Shown: one piece after another, positions 32,037 through 42,993 of the stretch
Layout: every line of letters starts with the position of its first letter
Position numbering within the stretch: the first letter of the stretch is position 1
Virus record (IMG/VR): IMGVR_UViG_3300023176_007781
Span: 1-64,000 of that record
Length of the DNA stretch: 64,000 nucleotides
Strand: one strand, 5' to 3'
From: a virus
Position numbers and translations under genes: made by a program
Notes under the pieces: model-generated
Databases searched by the model: none
The model's input: only the letters and a program-made list of their open reading frames with translations
What the model was told of the DNA's origin: nothing

Positions 32037-35000
32037 TCAATTTTTTATTTTTATTTTAGGTATCAAAATATCAGTGTATGTAGAATTTGAAACTAAATTT
32101 GCCAAATCTTTTGCACTAACAGTTTCCTTTATATCAAAACTTACTGTGTTTAAAAATAATGAACGATACTGTGTATTTTTATAGGCAAAAGCATATAAAA
32201 TAATAAAAGCATCTGAAAATAAATAAAATGGTAAATTCATAATATTTATGGTTTCATTAGGCTTAATTAACTCTATTGTTTTGTCTGTCGTAGGTTTTCT
32301 TCCGACAACTGACATTGGCGCAGCAGTATCAGATTCTTCAGTGCTCTCTGCATTATTAAAATTTTCTAAAGCAGCTCCATACATTTTTTTGTATCTACTC
32401 GCAAATGAACCAGCAAAAACATCTGATGGGTGTCTTTTGTTTTGCCAGTGACCATCAATACCAGCATGTTTCCAATATTCTATTTGCTTTTTAAAACTTT
32501 CAACTTCTACAGGATTGTTAAAAATACTTGAATATATTTTTTCTACGTGATTTGATATTCTATATGGCAATGGATTCTCAATATCTTTTTGTAGACTGGC
32601 AGAATATTGAAAGTATTTATCCAATATATAACCATATCCTGTTATGTGATAACAGTAATTAATAAATATATTAATGCTTTCCTTCGCAAGTTTTGAGTTA
32701 TCTACTATGTCCTGCACAAAATGCTTCCATTTAGCCGGCTGTTTTTTCGCCATTTCTTGATGAGCACCAGCGCCGACAAATTTAAAATATGCCCAGAAAA
32801 AATCCTCTGGTACTGCTTCCGTAAACATGTTTTTGTTGCTTAAATAAAAGTTTTTATAATCGTACATATAGTCAATAAAATTAACCTTATCTACAAATTC
32901 ATCGGAACCGTATACAGTAGACCAACTTTCAAATGCTCTTATTTTAGTTTCTGTGCCCGTAATAGTAGCTTTACCGCAAAGATATTCCCACATAGAAAAC
33001 CCGTCATTCAAATAAGTATTACTATCAAACAATGGCATACGACTTGCTCCACTTGATTTAAAACCATACAAACCGTAATCTTTTAAATTATTATAAAATA
33101 TTTTTCCATCATATGATATTAAATTAGCATATAGTTTTGCTCCGTGTTGATAATGCACCATAAAATCTTGAACTGCCTTTGGTTTTATTGCTAATGCATT
33201 AACAAGACCTAAAACTAAGAATCTAGATTCAAACGTAGTGTGATTTAATTTTACAAACTGATTATATATTTTTTCAGTAAAAAGAAAGACTTGCGTTAAT
33301 ATATCGTACAAAACTCTATCTTTGCTTTTTACATGATTTAAAAAATTAGAAATTGCTTCTATAATGCGACTTGTCTTTTCTATTTCACTTGGATCGTCTG
33401 TTCTTCTTTGATAAAAATAACCTAACGCATTGATAAATCTAATACCAATTATCCCTTCTAACATGTAGTCATTAAAGTCATTGTATTCTGCATTTTGGCC
33501 ATCATTAACTAGTCTAACAACCTTTTCTATCCCAAGCATAGATTTTGTTTTTTCATAAAACTGAATAAGGTTTTTAAATGAGCTTTCAGAATAAAAGCCT
33601 CCAGTAGTCCCAGTGTGGAATATAGACGACATTATTTTACTTATAAACACATTGTATGTTCTATCTTTATTTGTGTCTCCAATCAGTGCTCGAGATGCAT
33701 ACATTTTTATTTCGCTATAGTCACCAAAAGCACTCAGTGTATCTAACATTTCAAATATTTCTTCCATCTCTTGTACATTAAAGTTTGGTTTTTTATACAA
33801 GTTTATTTTTTTATCTATGTTTAAATCCTTAACAGCGTCAGCTCCAAGTATACCTACGTATTTATTTAAAAAAGATTTATTTTCATTAAAATACCAACCA
33901 GAGTTATTTAAACCTCCGTCATTCGCTCGAGGATAAAATGATCTACTTGCATTAATGTGATTATACATATTCTCAAAGTACAATATCCTGAAAGCACTGT
34001 TGTTTAAATTTTTGCTAAATGTTTTCTTAAAACTTTTCTCCGCTCCTTCCTCTTTCATTCTGTGCTTGTAAAATTTAACCATTAGTTCTTTTAATTCACC
34101 CCAGTAAACAGTGTTCCAATTAGCCATGTGTTCTTTATCTACTGAAGCTTTGAATAAGTTTCGTAATTTTTCTAAACTTTTGTCTCTTTCCTCGAAAAAC
34201 TCTGCATTTTCCTCTGTTTCTTCTATTTCCACATTCTGGAGTCGTAAATCATGTAGAATATTCCCTTTTAAGGAATGTTTTCTTCCAGCACTTAAGTTAT
34301 AAACATTAAACAATTCTATTTTTGGATGATCACTTATAAAATTATGTACTGATGCATCTTCATTTTCAGCAAAATATTTTTTAATATAGTCACCAGTTAC
34401 TTGTTTTGAAGATTGAGCTATGGAATTTGACATGTCAAATTTACGTTTGAAAGACTTCATAACTTGAGTATGAGCATATTGTACCAAACTGGTATTGTCT
34501 GCACTAAATAATTGCGTATCATCTAATATACGTTCATCTATGAATGATCTATGTTTATTATCTTCTGCATATTTGTTGTTTATTATTATATCAATGTTTT
34601 TATTTTTAAAAATATTTTCTAACATGTGTTCATATTTTTTTACAAACTTTCTAGAAAAACTAAGAATTTCGGCTGGCGCAAAAACTGGTTTGTTATCGAG
34701 TTTCTTACACATAAAATACATCAAACTACCTAAAGACACAGACAAATTAATATCTTTACAATATGCTTTCGGCTGATCAGTTAAGACATAAATCTTATTC
34801 TTCGAAGCTTTTTTTGCTTGTTCCCAAGAACTAAAAGGGTCGATGCCTAAATGAATATTAATTAAATAATTTCCCTCTGTTGGCGCATTACCACCATCGA
34901 AGATAGCTGCCGGACCAATGTCTTTAGGATCCCATAGTTTTGTACTTTTGTCATATTTCAAAGTTAATTTCTTGACAGTTTCTTTGTTTTTGTCTAGTGA

Positions 35001-36761
35001 GCTTTCGCTTTCTATATTTTCTAATTTTTCATCGCTACTTTCTGGTACGAAAAAATCATTTATAAAATCAGTTACAGTATAATCTGACTTTATGCCGTAC
35101 GCCATTTTGTATTTGTTACATATTTTTTTAAGATGTGCAATTATCTTTTCTTTATCTTCTTTGCTAACTTGTTCGTTAAGAAAAACAAGGTTAAGAAAGG
35201 TAATACATCTATCAATATCTTCTGTTCTTAGTGCACTATTTAATTTAAACTTATTGCCAATAATATCTTGTTGAGCATTCCATGGCAAAAATTCTCTAGT
35301 TCCAGCAGCATCATTTTCTATCCTTGTGCCTACACTATTTTTTAACAATGTTGATCTAGAAAAAACGTTTTCATTGATATTAAAACCAGTATTCAATATA
35401 TCAAGAATAATAGCTCTTATTTTTTCACGTGCTATTTCCACACATTTATCATAACTCTCTGGTTTGCAATATGCTAAAAGGGTGCACACATACTCATTAT
35501 AAAAATGCATAAAATCATCATTATTATAACTACCCATATCAAATTCATTATCATTGCTAGCATCAATTTCATGAAAAAAACTAGTTTTTTTAATATTTCT
35601 ATCATTTAACAAGTCAGAAAATATTTTTTCGTCAATTGTCAAATAGTGACCCCTGTTGTTGGTTAACAAATTTAAATTTCTATCTAGCTTAAAACCTTTG
35701 TGTGATTTTAACTTTTCATTACTTTGTAGTTTTGAAAAAGCTTCCTTGATATATTTTCCGTATACACCGCTTTGAATAGGATGTATTGGCCCCTTCATGT
35801 GAATAAATTTGTCATAATAACTAGCGTTTAACAGAAGTTTAAGTGAGTCAATTGATTCTGTGCCACTTTGATTTGAATAAAATTTCATAAATACATCTGA
35901 ATTAGTTCTTGCTTTCTCTATTTCTTTTTTTACTGGGTGTATCAATCGCCCTCGACTATCAGTCAAAGTGTCAACTTTATCAGTAAGTTTTCTTTGTATT
36001 GCATTCCACTTCGATGACCCAAGAATATCTAATAACCTACTTTCAGTTAAACCAACATTGTCACCATCAACACTAAGACTTCCATTCGTGCCATCTAATA
36101 AAGCCTTCCCATTTCTATAACCAATAGATAAATAATCTTCTGGTCCACTAGCATTATCTTTAATTAAATAAAACAATACTATATCTGCATCTTCTCGAGC
36201 TACATAATTGTAAAACAAGTTAGACCCATGAATTCTAGCAGTGCACCAAGTTGTTTTTGGGACATATGTCTTCTCATCATACCCCGCTATTACACAACTT
36301 GATGCTCGTGTTATAGGCATGTATACTTGCCAATCATCCACACGCCCAATTATTTCTTCTCTCTGGATTCTAGTATTGTCTACGTCGATTAGTGGTTTTC
36401 TATAATCTAAAAGCTGGATTAAAATTAACATTTCATCAACTGATAATTTCATAAAATCATTTGGGTTTTCCCATGACTTGTTTGGCAAAGAATTATCGAC
36501 GGCATCTTTGTATTCACCACCCGATTTGTATTTTGACTTTACACGAGATTCTTTGCGCAAATAATCGTCCAGGACAGAAAAACAATCTTGTATAGGATGC
36601 ACTTCTGTATAAGTGTCTTTAATAAATCTACTATTCAACCAATTAGATGCCTTATTAGGCAATGCATTAATTTCATTAGCGTATTCAGGAAATGCACTAA
36701 TTAACTTTTTCTTGTTTTCTAATAATAAAATTATTTTGTATGTTTCGTTTATTAAATTCAT
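32037..36761 (-). CDS. giant protein with TWCTA domain, copy 2
   Basis: A 1574-residue protein from the ATG at 36761, 1 nt after the upstream stop; further upstream TTG/ATG starts overlap that gene. Residues 10-250 match the upstream gene: ENKKKLISAFPEYANEINAL, then VHPIQDCFSVLDDY and KTTWCTARIHGSNLFYNYVA, followed by LDGTNGSLSVDGDNVGL. This opening domain (KYLMW... then T-x-W-C-T-A) recurs in very large marine phage proteins of unknown function. The remaining 1300 residues show no recognised domain and are Asn/Lys rich. It may be an internal virion protein. Confidence 0.6.
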   Translation of the reverse strand: MNLINETYKIILLLENKKKLISAFPEYANEINALPNKASNWLNSRFIKDTYTEVHPIQDCFSVLDDYLRKESRVKSKYKSGGEYKDAVDNSLPNKSWENPNDFMKLSVDEMLILIQLLDYRKPLIDVDNTRIQREEIIGRVDDWQVYMPITRASSCVIAGYDEKTYVPKTTWCTARIHGSNLFYNYVAREDADIVLFYLIKDNASGPEDYLSIGYRNGKALLDGTNGSLSVDGDNVGLTESRLLDILGSSKWNAIQRKLTDKVDTLTDSRGRLIHPVKKEIEKARTNSDVFMKFYSNQSGTESIDSLKLLLNASYYDKFIHMKGPIHPIQSGVYGKYIKEAFSKLQSNEKLKSHKGFKLDRNLNLLTNNRGHYLTIDEKIFSDLLNDRNIKKTSFFHEIDASNDNEFDMGSYNNDDFMHFYNEYVCTLLAYCKPESYDKCVEIAREKIRAIILDILNTGFNINENVFSRSTLLKNSVGTRIENDAAGTREFLPWNAQQDIIGNKFKLNSALRTEDIDRCITFLNLVFLNEQVSKEDKEKIIAHLKKICNKYKMAYGIKSDYTVTDFINDFFVPESSDEKLENIESESSLDKNKETVKKLTLKYDKSTKLWDPKDIGPAAIFDGGNAPTEGNYLINIHLGIDPFSSWEQAKKASKNKIYVLTDQPKAYCKDINLSVSLGSLMYFMCKKLDNKPVFAPAEILSFSRKFVKKYEHMLENIFKNKNIDIIINNKYAEDNKHRSFIDERILDDTQLFSADNTSLVQYAHTQVMKSFKRKFDMSNSIAQSSKQVTGDYIKKYFAENEDASVHNFISDHPKIELFNVYNLSAGRKHSLKGNILHDLRLQNVEIEETEENAEFFEERDKSLEKLRNLFKASVDKEHMANWNTVYWGELKELMVKFYKHRMKEEGAEKSFKKTFSKNLNNSAFRILYFENMYNHINASRSFYPRANDGGLNNSGWYFNENKSFLNKYVGILGADAVKDLNIDKKINLYKKPNFNVQEMEEIFEMLDTLSAFGDYSEIKMYASRALIGDTNKDRTYNVFISKIMSSIFHTGTTGGFYSESSFKNLIQFYEKTKSMLGIEKVVRLVNDGQNAEYNDFNDYMLEGIIGIRFINALGYFYQRRTDDPSEIEKTSRIIEAISNFLNHVKSKDRVLYDILTQVFLFTEKIYNQFVKLNHTTFESRFLVLGLVNALAIKPKAVQDFMVHYQHGAKLYANLISYDGKIFYNNLKDYGLYGFKSSGASRMPLFDSNTYLNDGFSMWEYLCGKATITGTETKIRAFESWSTVYGSDEFVDKVNFIDYMYDYKNFYLSNKNMFTEAVPEDFFWAYFKFVGAGAHQEMAKKQPAKWKHFVQDIVDNSKLAKESINIFINYCYHITGYGYILDKYFQYSASLQKDIENPLPYRISNHVEKIYSSIFNNPVEVESFKKQIEYWKHAGIDGHWQNKRHPSDVFAGSFASRYKKMYGAALENFNNAESTEESDTAAPMSVVGRKPTTDKTIELIKPNETINIMNLPFYLFSDAFIILYAFAYKNTQYRSLFLNTVSFDIKETVSAKDLANLVSNSTYTDILIPKIKIKN

Positions 36762-36762
36762 T

Positions 36763-39700
36763 TTAATTTCCACCATCGTGCAAGTCAAATATTTGTTTGA
36801 TTAATATAACCTGGTCATTATGCGTATCGTTAATTTCTGAGCTAGTTTTACTCATGGCAGGTACACCCTTGCTGTTATCTGCATAGTCAAAACCATATTT
36901 TTTAACTTGTTCTAAAAAAGCCTTACCATTGCTAGGCGTAATATTTTTTGTTATCCCCGGGCTACCAGTATTTGATTTATCAAAATATTTCTTTAACAGA
37001 CAAAGAAGAAAGTATTCAAAAGGCATATCCAATATGTGCACATCATACATGCTGGTAGTTTTTCCCGGGTAAACTGCTGATAGAAGAGCTTTATAAAGCC
37101 TTTCTTTACCAATATCGCCCATGTTGTAACCGCGATGCATTTTAACAGCTTTAAACACAAAGTCAATAAAAAACATAGTGTGACTGTCAGAAATTTTAAA
37201 ATTGCTAGCAACAACAGGAATATCAGTGTTTTCTTTATTCAACCCAAAATGCCAACATATATAAAGTACTGTGTTTAGAGTTTGATAAAATTTATCATCA
37301 AGTCCGCTTAACATGTGGCCCTTAATTATATCACCACTGTTGTTGAATGTAACATTAGCTCTTTCATTATACATACTAGCAACTTTCGTATAAAATTCTT
37401 GTTCATCTGCAGCAGACATTTCAAGAGGAGGGTATTCATCACCAATATCCTGCACATGTTTATGTATTTTTCCTCTTACTATATGACTGGCAATATCTTG
37501 TAAAGTATCCGACTTTATTATTTTGAGACCGCCTGAATGATAAACTTTATTATTTATAGTTTTGTACAATTCTTTCCAAGCGTTATAAGCATGTATAACA
37601 TAAGCAGCTGGTAATATTTGTGTAAGTAATGTGCTCAGCTTATGAAACGTTACAGACTGAATATCCTTTATAAAATTGTTTTTAGAAACTAGTTCAAGTA
37701 ATTGTTTTATTGCAATTTCAGAAATATTGTGGTTTTCGACATGTATATCTTTATAGCCTATAGTTGATGCTGCGAATATAGCTGTGTTTATAAAACATGT
37801 TTTCTTAAGACCATCTGGCAGGTTTTTTGCGTGCAAGAGTAATGAAAATAAAATCTCAAATTTTTCTTTGCTTTCTTTCATGAAACTGCCGGCTTCAGCT
37901 GCATATTTTAACCGGTGAGAATTTTGGTTTAAACCAGCAGCTTCGTTTCTATCTTCTCCGCTTTCATACATTTTGTGCGTTAATACAAACCCTAATGATT
38001 TAGGAAATTCTGCGTGGTCTTTAGCTTCCAGTAAAAAATCTAAGTATTTATCAAACACTTCCATAGATTGGTTGATTTCTGATAATGATGTTGCATTATC
38101 AAACAAAGCAAGAATCATATCATTAGTGTATGTTTCATGCCTTGCTCTTGTGTGCACGTCAAAATATGCTTCTACATCAGGATTTTCTTTAATATATTTT
38201 ATATAAAAAGTTACTAATTTGTCAATATCAGAAACAGAATAATTTTTATAAATATTATTGACTTTCCCAACCCGGGTTTGATTCATTGCTTCTCTACCAT
38301 ACATAAAGTGCAATTCACCAATCATGCCTAAAAAATGATGTTCTATACATTTTTTATAAAACTGTTTTGACTTTTCATTCTTTAATTTTGAATAAAAGTT
38401 TCTAGATTTTTCGACCATATTAAAAAAATCATTAGGGTTTGTAATATATTCACCTTCACCGAAAATGTCTGCCAAACAACTTTTAATAATATTAGTGACA
38501 TGTATTTGCAAAGGTATATTAAAATGTGACAATATTTCTATTACATTGTAATGCAACATGTTTAAAAAATCAACAGCATCTTCCTGTGCCCAATCCTGAG
38601 TGTTTTCGCCATTGTCAATGGCTTTATAATCTTTTTCAAATTTATCAGTATCTATTCTACCATTTTTAACATAGCATTGCACCATTACCACTTGAGCTGT
38701 TTCTGTCTGTTTTTTCTCTTCGTATTTTTTAATTGATAAATAACTCAATGGTTTTTCATAAAGGCTATCAAAAGCATCTGAACCATCTTTGTGTTTTAAA
38801 AACCTTAAATTGCTTGTTCTTAAAAATCTTTGGTTGTAAGCACGTGAAATGCATGGGAAATTATGGCTAATTTTAAAACCAAGCAAATCACACATTTCAT
38901 TTAAATATTTCATATGACTTATTAACTTTTCTAAAATTTCATAACGCTTATTTAAATCTAATTCTAATGGCCATCCGCCCTCGTGATAACCTACTTCCTG
39001 ATTTTCGCCTCTAGTAAATGGACTAGTAAAATTGTTTCTAGATATAAAGACTGATGATAAATAATTTTCACTGTAGGATCTATTTACTCTTGCAAGAAAA
39101 TCTCCTTCTGAGTACGTATCATTAGCTCGATCATGTCTTCCAATATGATTTATTTGTCCTATCTCAAAACTGTAACTTGTTTTAAAACCAGCAGCAACTT
39201 CTTTCTTAAATGTACTTATTTTTTCCGATGCTGTGTTATAATAATTGCCCTGCATTTCATGAATTGGTTTATCATTTGTAACATTCTTGCTAGCAAATTT
39301 TTCGAAAAACTTATCAAAAATTTTTACTTTTCTGTCCAAATCTAAAGAAACAATTTGCAAATCAATGTTACCTATATTGCTAGAATCAGTATAGTCTGCA
39401 GAAACTGGATTATAACCCAAACTTTTTTGGAAAGCTTCATGTACATTTTCTGACGTCAGAAAAGATTCTTTTATGTCTTTTCCGCGGGCCACTTCCAACC
39501 TTGGACTATTTAAATTAATAGGCGGTGCATAATGATTTCTTTCACTATTTATTTGCCAACTTTTAGAATTACCACTAATCGGATTATTCGCAATTAATGG
39601 CATTGCACTAACGGGAATTGATACAACTTCGACATTAGGGTTTCTAATCAGTGAAAATATTCTAGAATTTATATTACTTATTAATTCATTTATTTTTTTT

Positions 39701-41721
39701 ATGTATTCATTATATAAGTTGTTTTCCTTAACAGCGTGAAGAAACCTAGTCCCGCGACTGCCATGAGCTGCAGGGTCATCATTTAACAAATGGTATATTA
39801 AATCGTCAAAATACACAGAAGTATTTAAAATTGGTACATGGATTAATAATTTTCCGTGTAAAAATAAAACTTTTTTCTTTTTAGAACGAGTATCATTCGA
39901 CCAGTTGAAATTGTCAGAAAAATTCATTTGCAACAACGTTGCTGGCATCGAACCTTCTGGCGTAGGCAAAATTTTGCTATTATTTATTTTTTTATATTGA
40001 TTAATCAAATCTAAGTCAGCTTTTCGAATGTTTGGCGCCAAACTCGTAGTCCCTCTACCTTTCGGACTAAATATGCTCTCATCAGCCTTGTAAGAAAACC
40101 ATTTTATTTCATCATCTCTACGCTCATCATAATTCTTGCCGAATGTTAACATTCTATCCAACCCATACACTTTCGCAAATGTAGTATTTACCATAGTTTG
40201 ATTTAAGGGTTTTTGATTTCCACCGACATGTTTGTTCAGGCTGGTTTGATCTTTAATCGCGGCTGCAAAGTTAATTGGTTTATTAATTTCTTCTAATTTA
40301 TCTCCCCCTTCTAAAGCATCATCAACTGCTGCCAATATATGAGCGCGTTTTATGTTTTCTAAATATTCAGCTGCATATAAGTTGTGCACAGCTCTGTTAA
40401 GCTTGCCATAAGCTACACTGTCACTGCCTACATCACCATTCTTTGAATTAAAGATGTCTGACATTTTATATAAATCAAAAACTGCATCATCACGTGATTT
40501 AATAATATTATCAATCAGATTAAAAATAAACTGACTTGTAACAATGCTAACAAAAGCATCTTCTTCTGCCTGCTTATCTGTGGGTAAATTAACGCCATAA
40601 TTTCTTTGTTTTCTTAAAACTTTTCTAGCAATATCAGAATACATGTTAACAAAAGTGTTATGACTTTTATCCACCGGTGTAGATATTGTATTACGCTGTG
40701 TCGGTGGGTTTTTTGTAACTGCATTAAAATATTTCTTATTGTTAAAAATATCTAGCCTAATTTCATTGGTACAGTCTCCATCTAAAACCATGTTAATAGC
40801 ATCTTCAGTTTCACTAGCACTTAAGCCTCGAATAAAATTTTGAAGTTCTTTTCTGTCTGTTCTTGCTAATTTAACTTTTTGTTTAGCAGGGTGCACCAAG
40901 TTGCCGTCTTTGTCTTTCCATCTTTTAGCATCTTCTAATATTTTTGCTTCCACTTTAGACCACGTAGATGCACCAAATATTTTTTTAACTCTTTCAACTG
41001 TAAGTCCAATGTTGTCTCTATCAACGCTCAGTCCACCATTTTGGCCGTTAAGTCTTACTTTGCCATTATATAATCCAATTGAAAGAAAATCTTCAACGTC
41101 TTTTGCATCATCTTTTATTACATAATATAAAATAATATCGGCTTCTTCTCTTCCGACGTAATTATAAAAAAGATTTGAGCCATGAATTCTAGCAGTACAC
41201 CATGTAGTTTTTGGCATCATTGTCATTTCGTCATATTGAGCTATAACGCAGCTAGATTCGCGCGATAAAGGCACGTATATGTTCCAACCATCGATGTTAC
41301 CTACTATTTCATCATTTTGTATTTCTACCGCTTCAATATCAAATGGTGGTTTCTTTCTTTCTCTTAAAACAATCAACATTTCCATTTCGTCAATTGTCAA
41401 CTTCATTATATCCCTAGGGTCGTTCCATTCTTTGTCAGGTAACATGCGATTTACTACATTAACAAATTGTTTATCTCTGAATTTTGCATTAACACTATTT
41501 TCTACTTTACTATATTTTTGTAGTGTTTCAAAACAATCTTCTATTGGATGTACTTCTTGCACTTTTTTAGAAACAAAGCGCGAGCTTAACCACATTAAAT
41601 ATTTATTTGGAAGTGTATTAATATCATCTGCATGTTGTGGATACAGCTTTATTAAATTTTTCTTATTTTCAACTAAAAGAAGTCTTTCTATTAATAGTTT
41701 TTGCACATTCTGATCTAACAT
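36763..41721 (-). CDS. giant protein with TWCTA domain, copy 1
   Basis: A 1652-residue protein with ribosome site AGGAG. Residues 1-20 are hydrophobic-basic, ending LLVE-N, then KYLMWL (40-45). The TWCTAR motif is at 173-178, and a G-Q-N-G-G-L-S-V-D-R-D-N segment follows near 225. It is 1-to-1 alignable with the next gene in the first ~250 residues, then diverges. The two genes together occupy 9.7 kb, over a seventh of the window, so they are costly and probably virion-associated. No enzyme motif is recognised. Candidate ejected or capsid-internal protein (inference). Confidence 0.6.
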   Translation of the reverse strand: MLDQNVQKLLIERLLLVENKKNLIKLYPQHADDINTLPNKYLMWLSSRFVSKKVQEVHPIEDCFETLQKYSKVENSVNAKFRDKQFVNVVNRMLPDKEWNDPRDIMKLTIDEMEMLIVLRERKKPPFDIEAVEIQNDEIVGNIDGWNIYVPLSRESSCVIAQYDEMTMMPKTTWCTARIHGSNLFYNYVGREEADIILYYVIKDDAKDVEDFLSIGLYNGKVRLNGQNGGLSVDRDNIGLTVERVKKIFGASTWSKVEAKILEDAKRWKDKDGNLVHPAKQKVKLARTDRKELQNFIRGLSASETEDAINMVLDGDCTNEIRLDIFNNKKYFNAVTKNPPTQRNTISTPVDKSHNTFVNMYSDIARKVLRKQRNYGVNLPTDKQAEEDAFVSIVTSQFIFNLIDNIIKSRDDAVFDLYKMSDIFNSKNGDVGSDSVAYGKLNRAVHNLYAAEYLENIKRAHILAAVDDALEGGDKLEEINKPINFAAAIKDQTSLNKHVGGNQKPLNQTMVNTTFAKVYGLDRMLTFGKNYDERRDDEIKWFSYKADESIFSPKGRGTTSLAPNIRKADLDLINQYKKINNSKILPTPEGSMPATLLQMNFSDNFNWSNDTRSKKKKVLFLHGKLLIHVPILNTSVYFDDLIYHLLNDDPAAHGSRGTRFLHAVKENNLYNEYIKKINELISNINSRIFSLIRNPNVEVVSIPVSAMPLIANNPISGNSKSWQINSERNHYAPPINLNSPRLEVARGKDIKESFLTSENVHEAFQKSLGYNPVSADYTDSSNIGNIDLQIVSLDLDRKVKIFDKFFEKFASKNVTNDKPIHEMQGNYYNTASEKISTFKKEVAAGFKTSYSFEIGQINHIGRHDRANDTYSEGDFLARVNRSYSENYLSSVFISRNNFTSPFTRGENQEVGYHEGGWPLELDLNKRYEILEKLISHMKYLNEMCDLLGFKISHNFPCISRAYNQRFLRTSNLRFLKHKDGSDAFDSLYEKPLSYLSIKKYEEKKQTETAQVVMVQCYVKNGRIDTDKFEKDYKAIDNGENTQDWAQEDAVDFLNMLHYNVIEILSHFNIPLQIHVTNIIKSCLADIFGEGEYITNPNDFFNMVEKSRNFYSKLKNEKSKQFYKKCIEHHFLGMIGELHFMYGREAMNQTRVGKVNNIYKNYSVSDIDKLVTFYIKYIKENPDVEAYFDVHTRARHETYTNDMILALFDNATSLSEINQSMEVFDKYLDFLLEAKDHAEFPKSLGFVLTHKMYESGEDRNEAAGLNQNSHRLKYAAEAGSFMKESKEKFEILFSLLLHAKNLPDGLKKTCFINTAIFAASTIGYKDIHVENHNISEIAIKQLLELVSKNNFIKDIQSVTFHKLSTLLTQILPAAYVIHAYNAWKELYKTINNKVYHSGGLKIIKSDTLQDIASHIVRGKIHKHVQDIGDEYPPLEMSAADEQEFYTKVASMYNERANVTFNNSGDIIKGHMLSGLDDKFYQTLNTVLYICWHFGLNKENTDIPVVASNFKISDSHTMFFIDFVFKAVKMHRGYNMGDIGKERLYKALLSAVYPGKTTSMYDVHILDMPFEYFLLCLLKKYFDKSNTGSPGITKNITPSNGKAFLEQVKKYGFDYADNSKGVPAMSKTSSEINDTHNDQVILIKQIFDLHDGGN

Positions 41722-41771
41722 TAACTAGCTCCTAAACTATATTAATTATGACAAAAATTTATTTAATTTGA

Positions 41772-42446
41772 TCATTCTTCATATTTACGAAGTCTAACTT
41801 GACCATCTTTTATAATAACGTACGTGCAGTTGCCAACCCAATCCCCACTGTTTATATACGTTTTTATTTTCTCATTTTTGTCTACCCATATCAACACTTC
41901 AGGTACATGTGTATGCCCCATAATTAATACATCAATATCTTTATTCCAAGATATTATATCCCAAATCCTAATTAGTTTCCTTTTTTTTAACTTCCAATTA
42001 GCATACAAAGTAGTCAAATCAATTTTAAACAATCTTTCAAATGCGTTTTGCGCAAATGAAACTAGTTGCATTAAATACTCTTTCTTAACTAAACCGGTGT
42101 CATACTCATCACCATGTACGACTCTATAAACTCTGCCGCAATATTTAAACACGTGTTCTTTCTTAAATTCAACATTCATTAAAGTCGTATTAACAAACGC
42201 ATGAAAAGCAACGTCGTGATTACCAACAATATATATAATTTTCTTATCTTGAAGGTTGTGAATATACTCAAACAACTCTCGAGAAAAAGGTGTGAAGCTG
42301 GGGTTTCTTAAAAACTCTACTATATCACCAGCTAATATTAACTCATCAAAATACGTACTTTTTAAAAAGTTAATTAGTTTTTCTTCTTGTGAATACATCG
42401 AGCCAACATGCGTGTCAGAAACTATCAGCCTGATGTAATCATTCAT
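41772..42446 (-). CDS. metallophosphoesterase (LpxH-like)
   Basis: A 224-residue calcineurin-like phosphoesterase. The start at 42446 overlaps the previous stop as TGATG. The metal motifs are in order: VSDTHVGSM (residues 10-17), LAGDIVEF, VGNHDVAF, HGDEYD and MGHTHVPEV. The order and HGDEYD resemble UDP-2,3-diacylglucosamine hydrolase (LpxH) and related phosphodiesterases. Substrate unknown; lipid A or nucleotide substrates are possible. No membrane segment. Confidence 0.9.
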   Translation of the reverse strand: MNDYIRLIVSDTHVGSMYSQEEKLINFLKSTYFDELILAGDIVEFLRNPSFTPFSRELFEYIHNLQDKKIIYIVGNHDVAFHAFVNTTLMNVEFKKEHVFKYCGRVYRVVHGDEYDTGLVKKEYLMQLVSFAQNAFERLFKIDLTTLYANWKLKKRKLIRIWDIISWNKDIDVLIMGHTHVPEVLIWVDKNEKIKTYINSGDWVGNCTYVIIKDGQVRLRKYEE

Positions 42447-42700
42447 CAACTCAATCCACTATTAGGAAAAAATGCTGCTAAATAACCAGTGGGACAAGTT
42501 TTCTTAAGTAAACGCCATCCTTTAAAAGGACTAGACAACAATTCCTTTGCTTTAACTGGCACTTTCTCTTCAAACCAAACTTCCAAATGAGTACCACCAT
42601 CATCAGAACGTACAAATACACGATACTCTTCCCCAATAGTGTCTATACAAATATCATGTATTATTTCCTTAACTGTGTCTTCGTTTTTCTTAATCCACAT
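42446..42700 (-). CDS. hypothetical small protein
   Basis: An 84-residue protein with Asp/Glu/Lys-rich N-terminus and GGTHLEVWFEEKVPVKAKEL. Overlaps both neighbours (TGATG and TAATG), so it is tightly coupled to the phosphoesterase gene. Unrecognised. Confidence 0.5.
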   Translation of the reverse strand: MWIKKNEDTVKEIIHDICIDTIGEEYRVFVRSDDGGTHLEVWFEEKVPVKAKELLSSPFKGWRLLKKTCPTGYLAAFFPNSGLS

Positions 42701-42993
42701 TATAACTCCATTTCTATAATTTTATCTAACAATACGTGTGTAAAATTGCTTAAATCATTTAAACCAGCTTCATTTATCAGATCACGAATACCTGAAATAA
42801 GACTTAATTCATATCTTACGTGTTCAAATAACTTATCAAACTCGGAAGTGCCTATAATTTCAGGTCTTATATGGTGTATAGCATAATCAATTATTTTTTT
42901 CCCACCCTGCACATTCTTAACATTTTCTATCATGTTAATTTCATTATGTACTTCCTTTAAAAGTTTTCTAACTAGTTTTTTATTAACTAACAT
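42700..42993 (-). CDS. hypothetical helical protein
   Basis: A 97-residue helical protein starting MLVNKKLVRKLLKEVHNE, which partly resembles the leader (basic helix, then L-L-K-E), but the end is not a clear match. The ribosome site is GGAGG, and it overlaps the next gene. Function unknown. Confidence 0.5.
   Translation of the reverse strand: MLVNKKLVRKLLKEVHNEINMIENVKNVQGGKKIIDYAIHHIRPEIIGTSEFDKLFEHVRYELSLISGIRDLINEAGLNDLSNFTHVLLDKIIEMEL

Noticed and set aside
41279-41713. Plus-strand open frame of 144 codons opposite the TWCTA gene
   Set aside because: It lies wholly antisense to the start of a conserved 1652-aa gene, with no ribosome site and no recognisable domain. It is a shadow of the real gene.
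42700-42993. Counting this gene as a leader-family member
   Set aside because: The start LVNKKLVRKLLKEVHNE is basic and helical but lacks the I-I-x-E pattern and a clean [LI]-x-E-[SAG] junction, so it was left out of the count.
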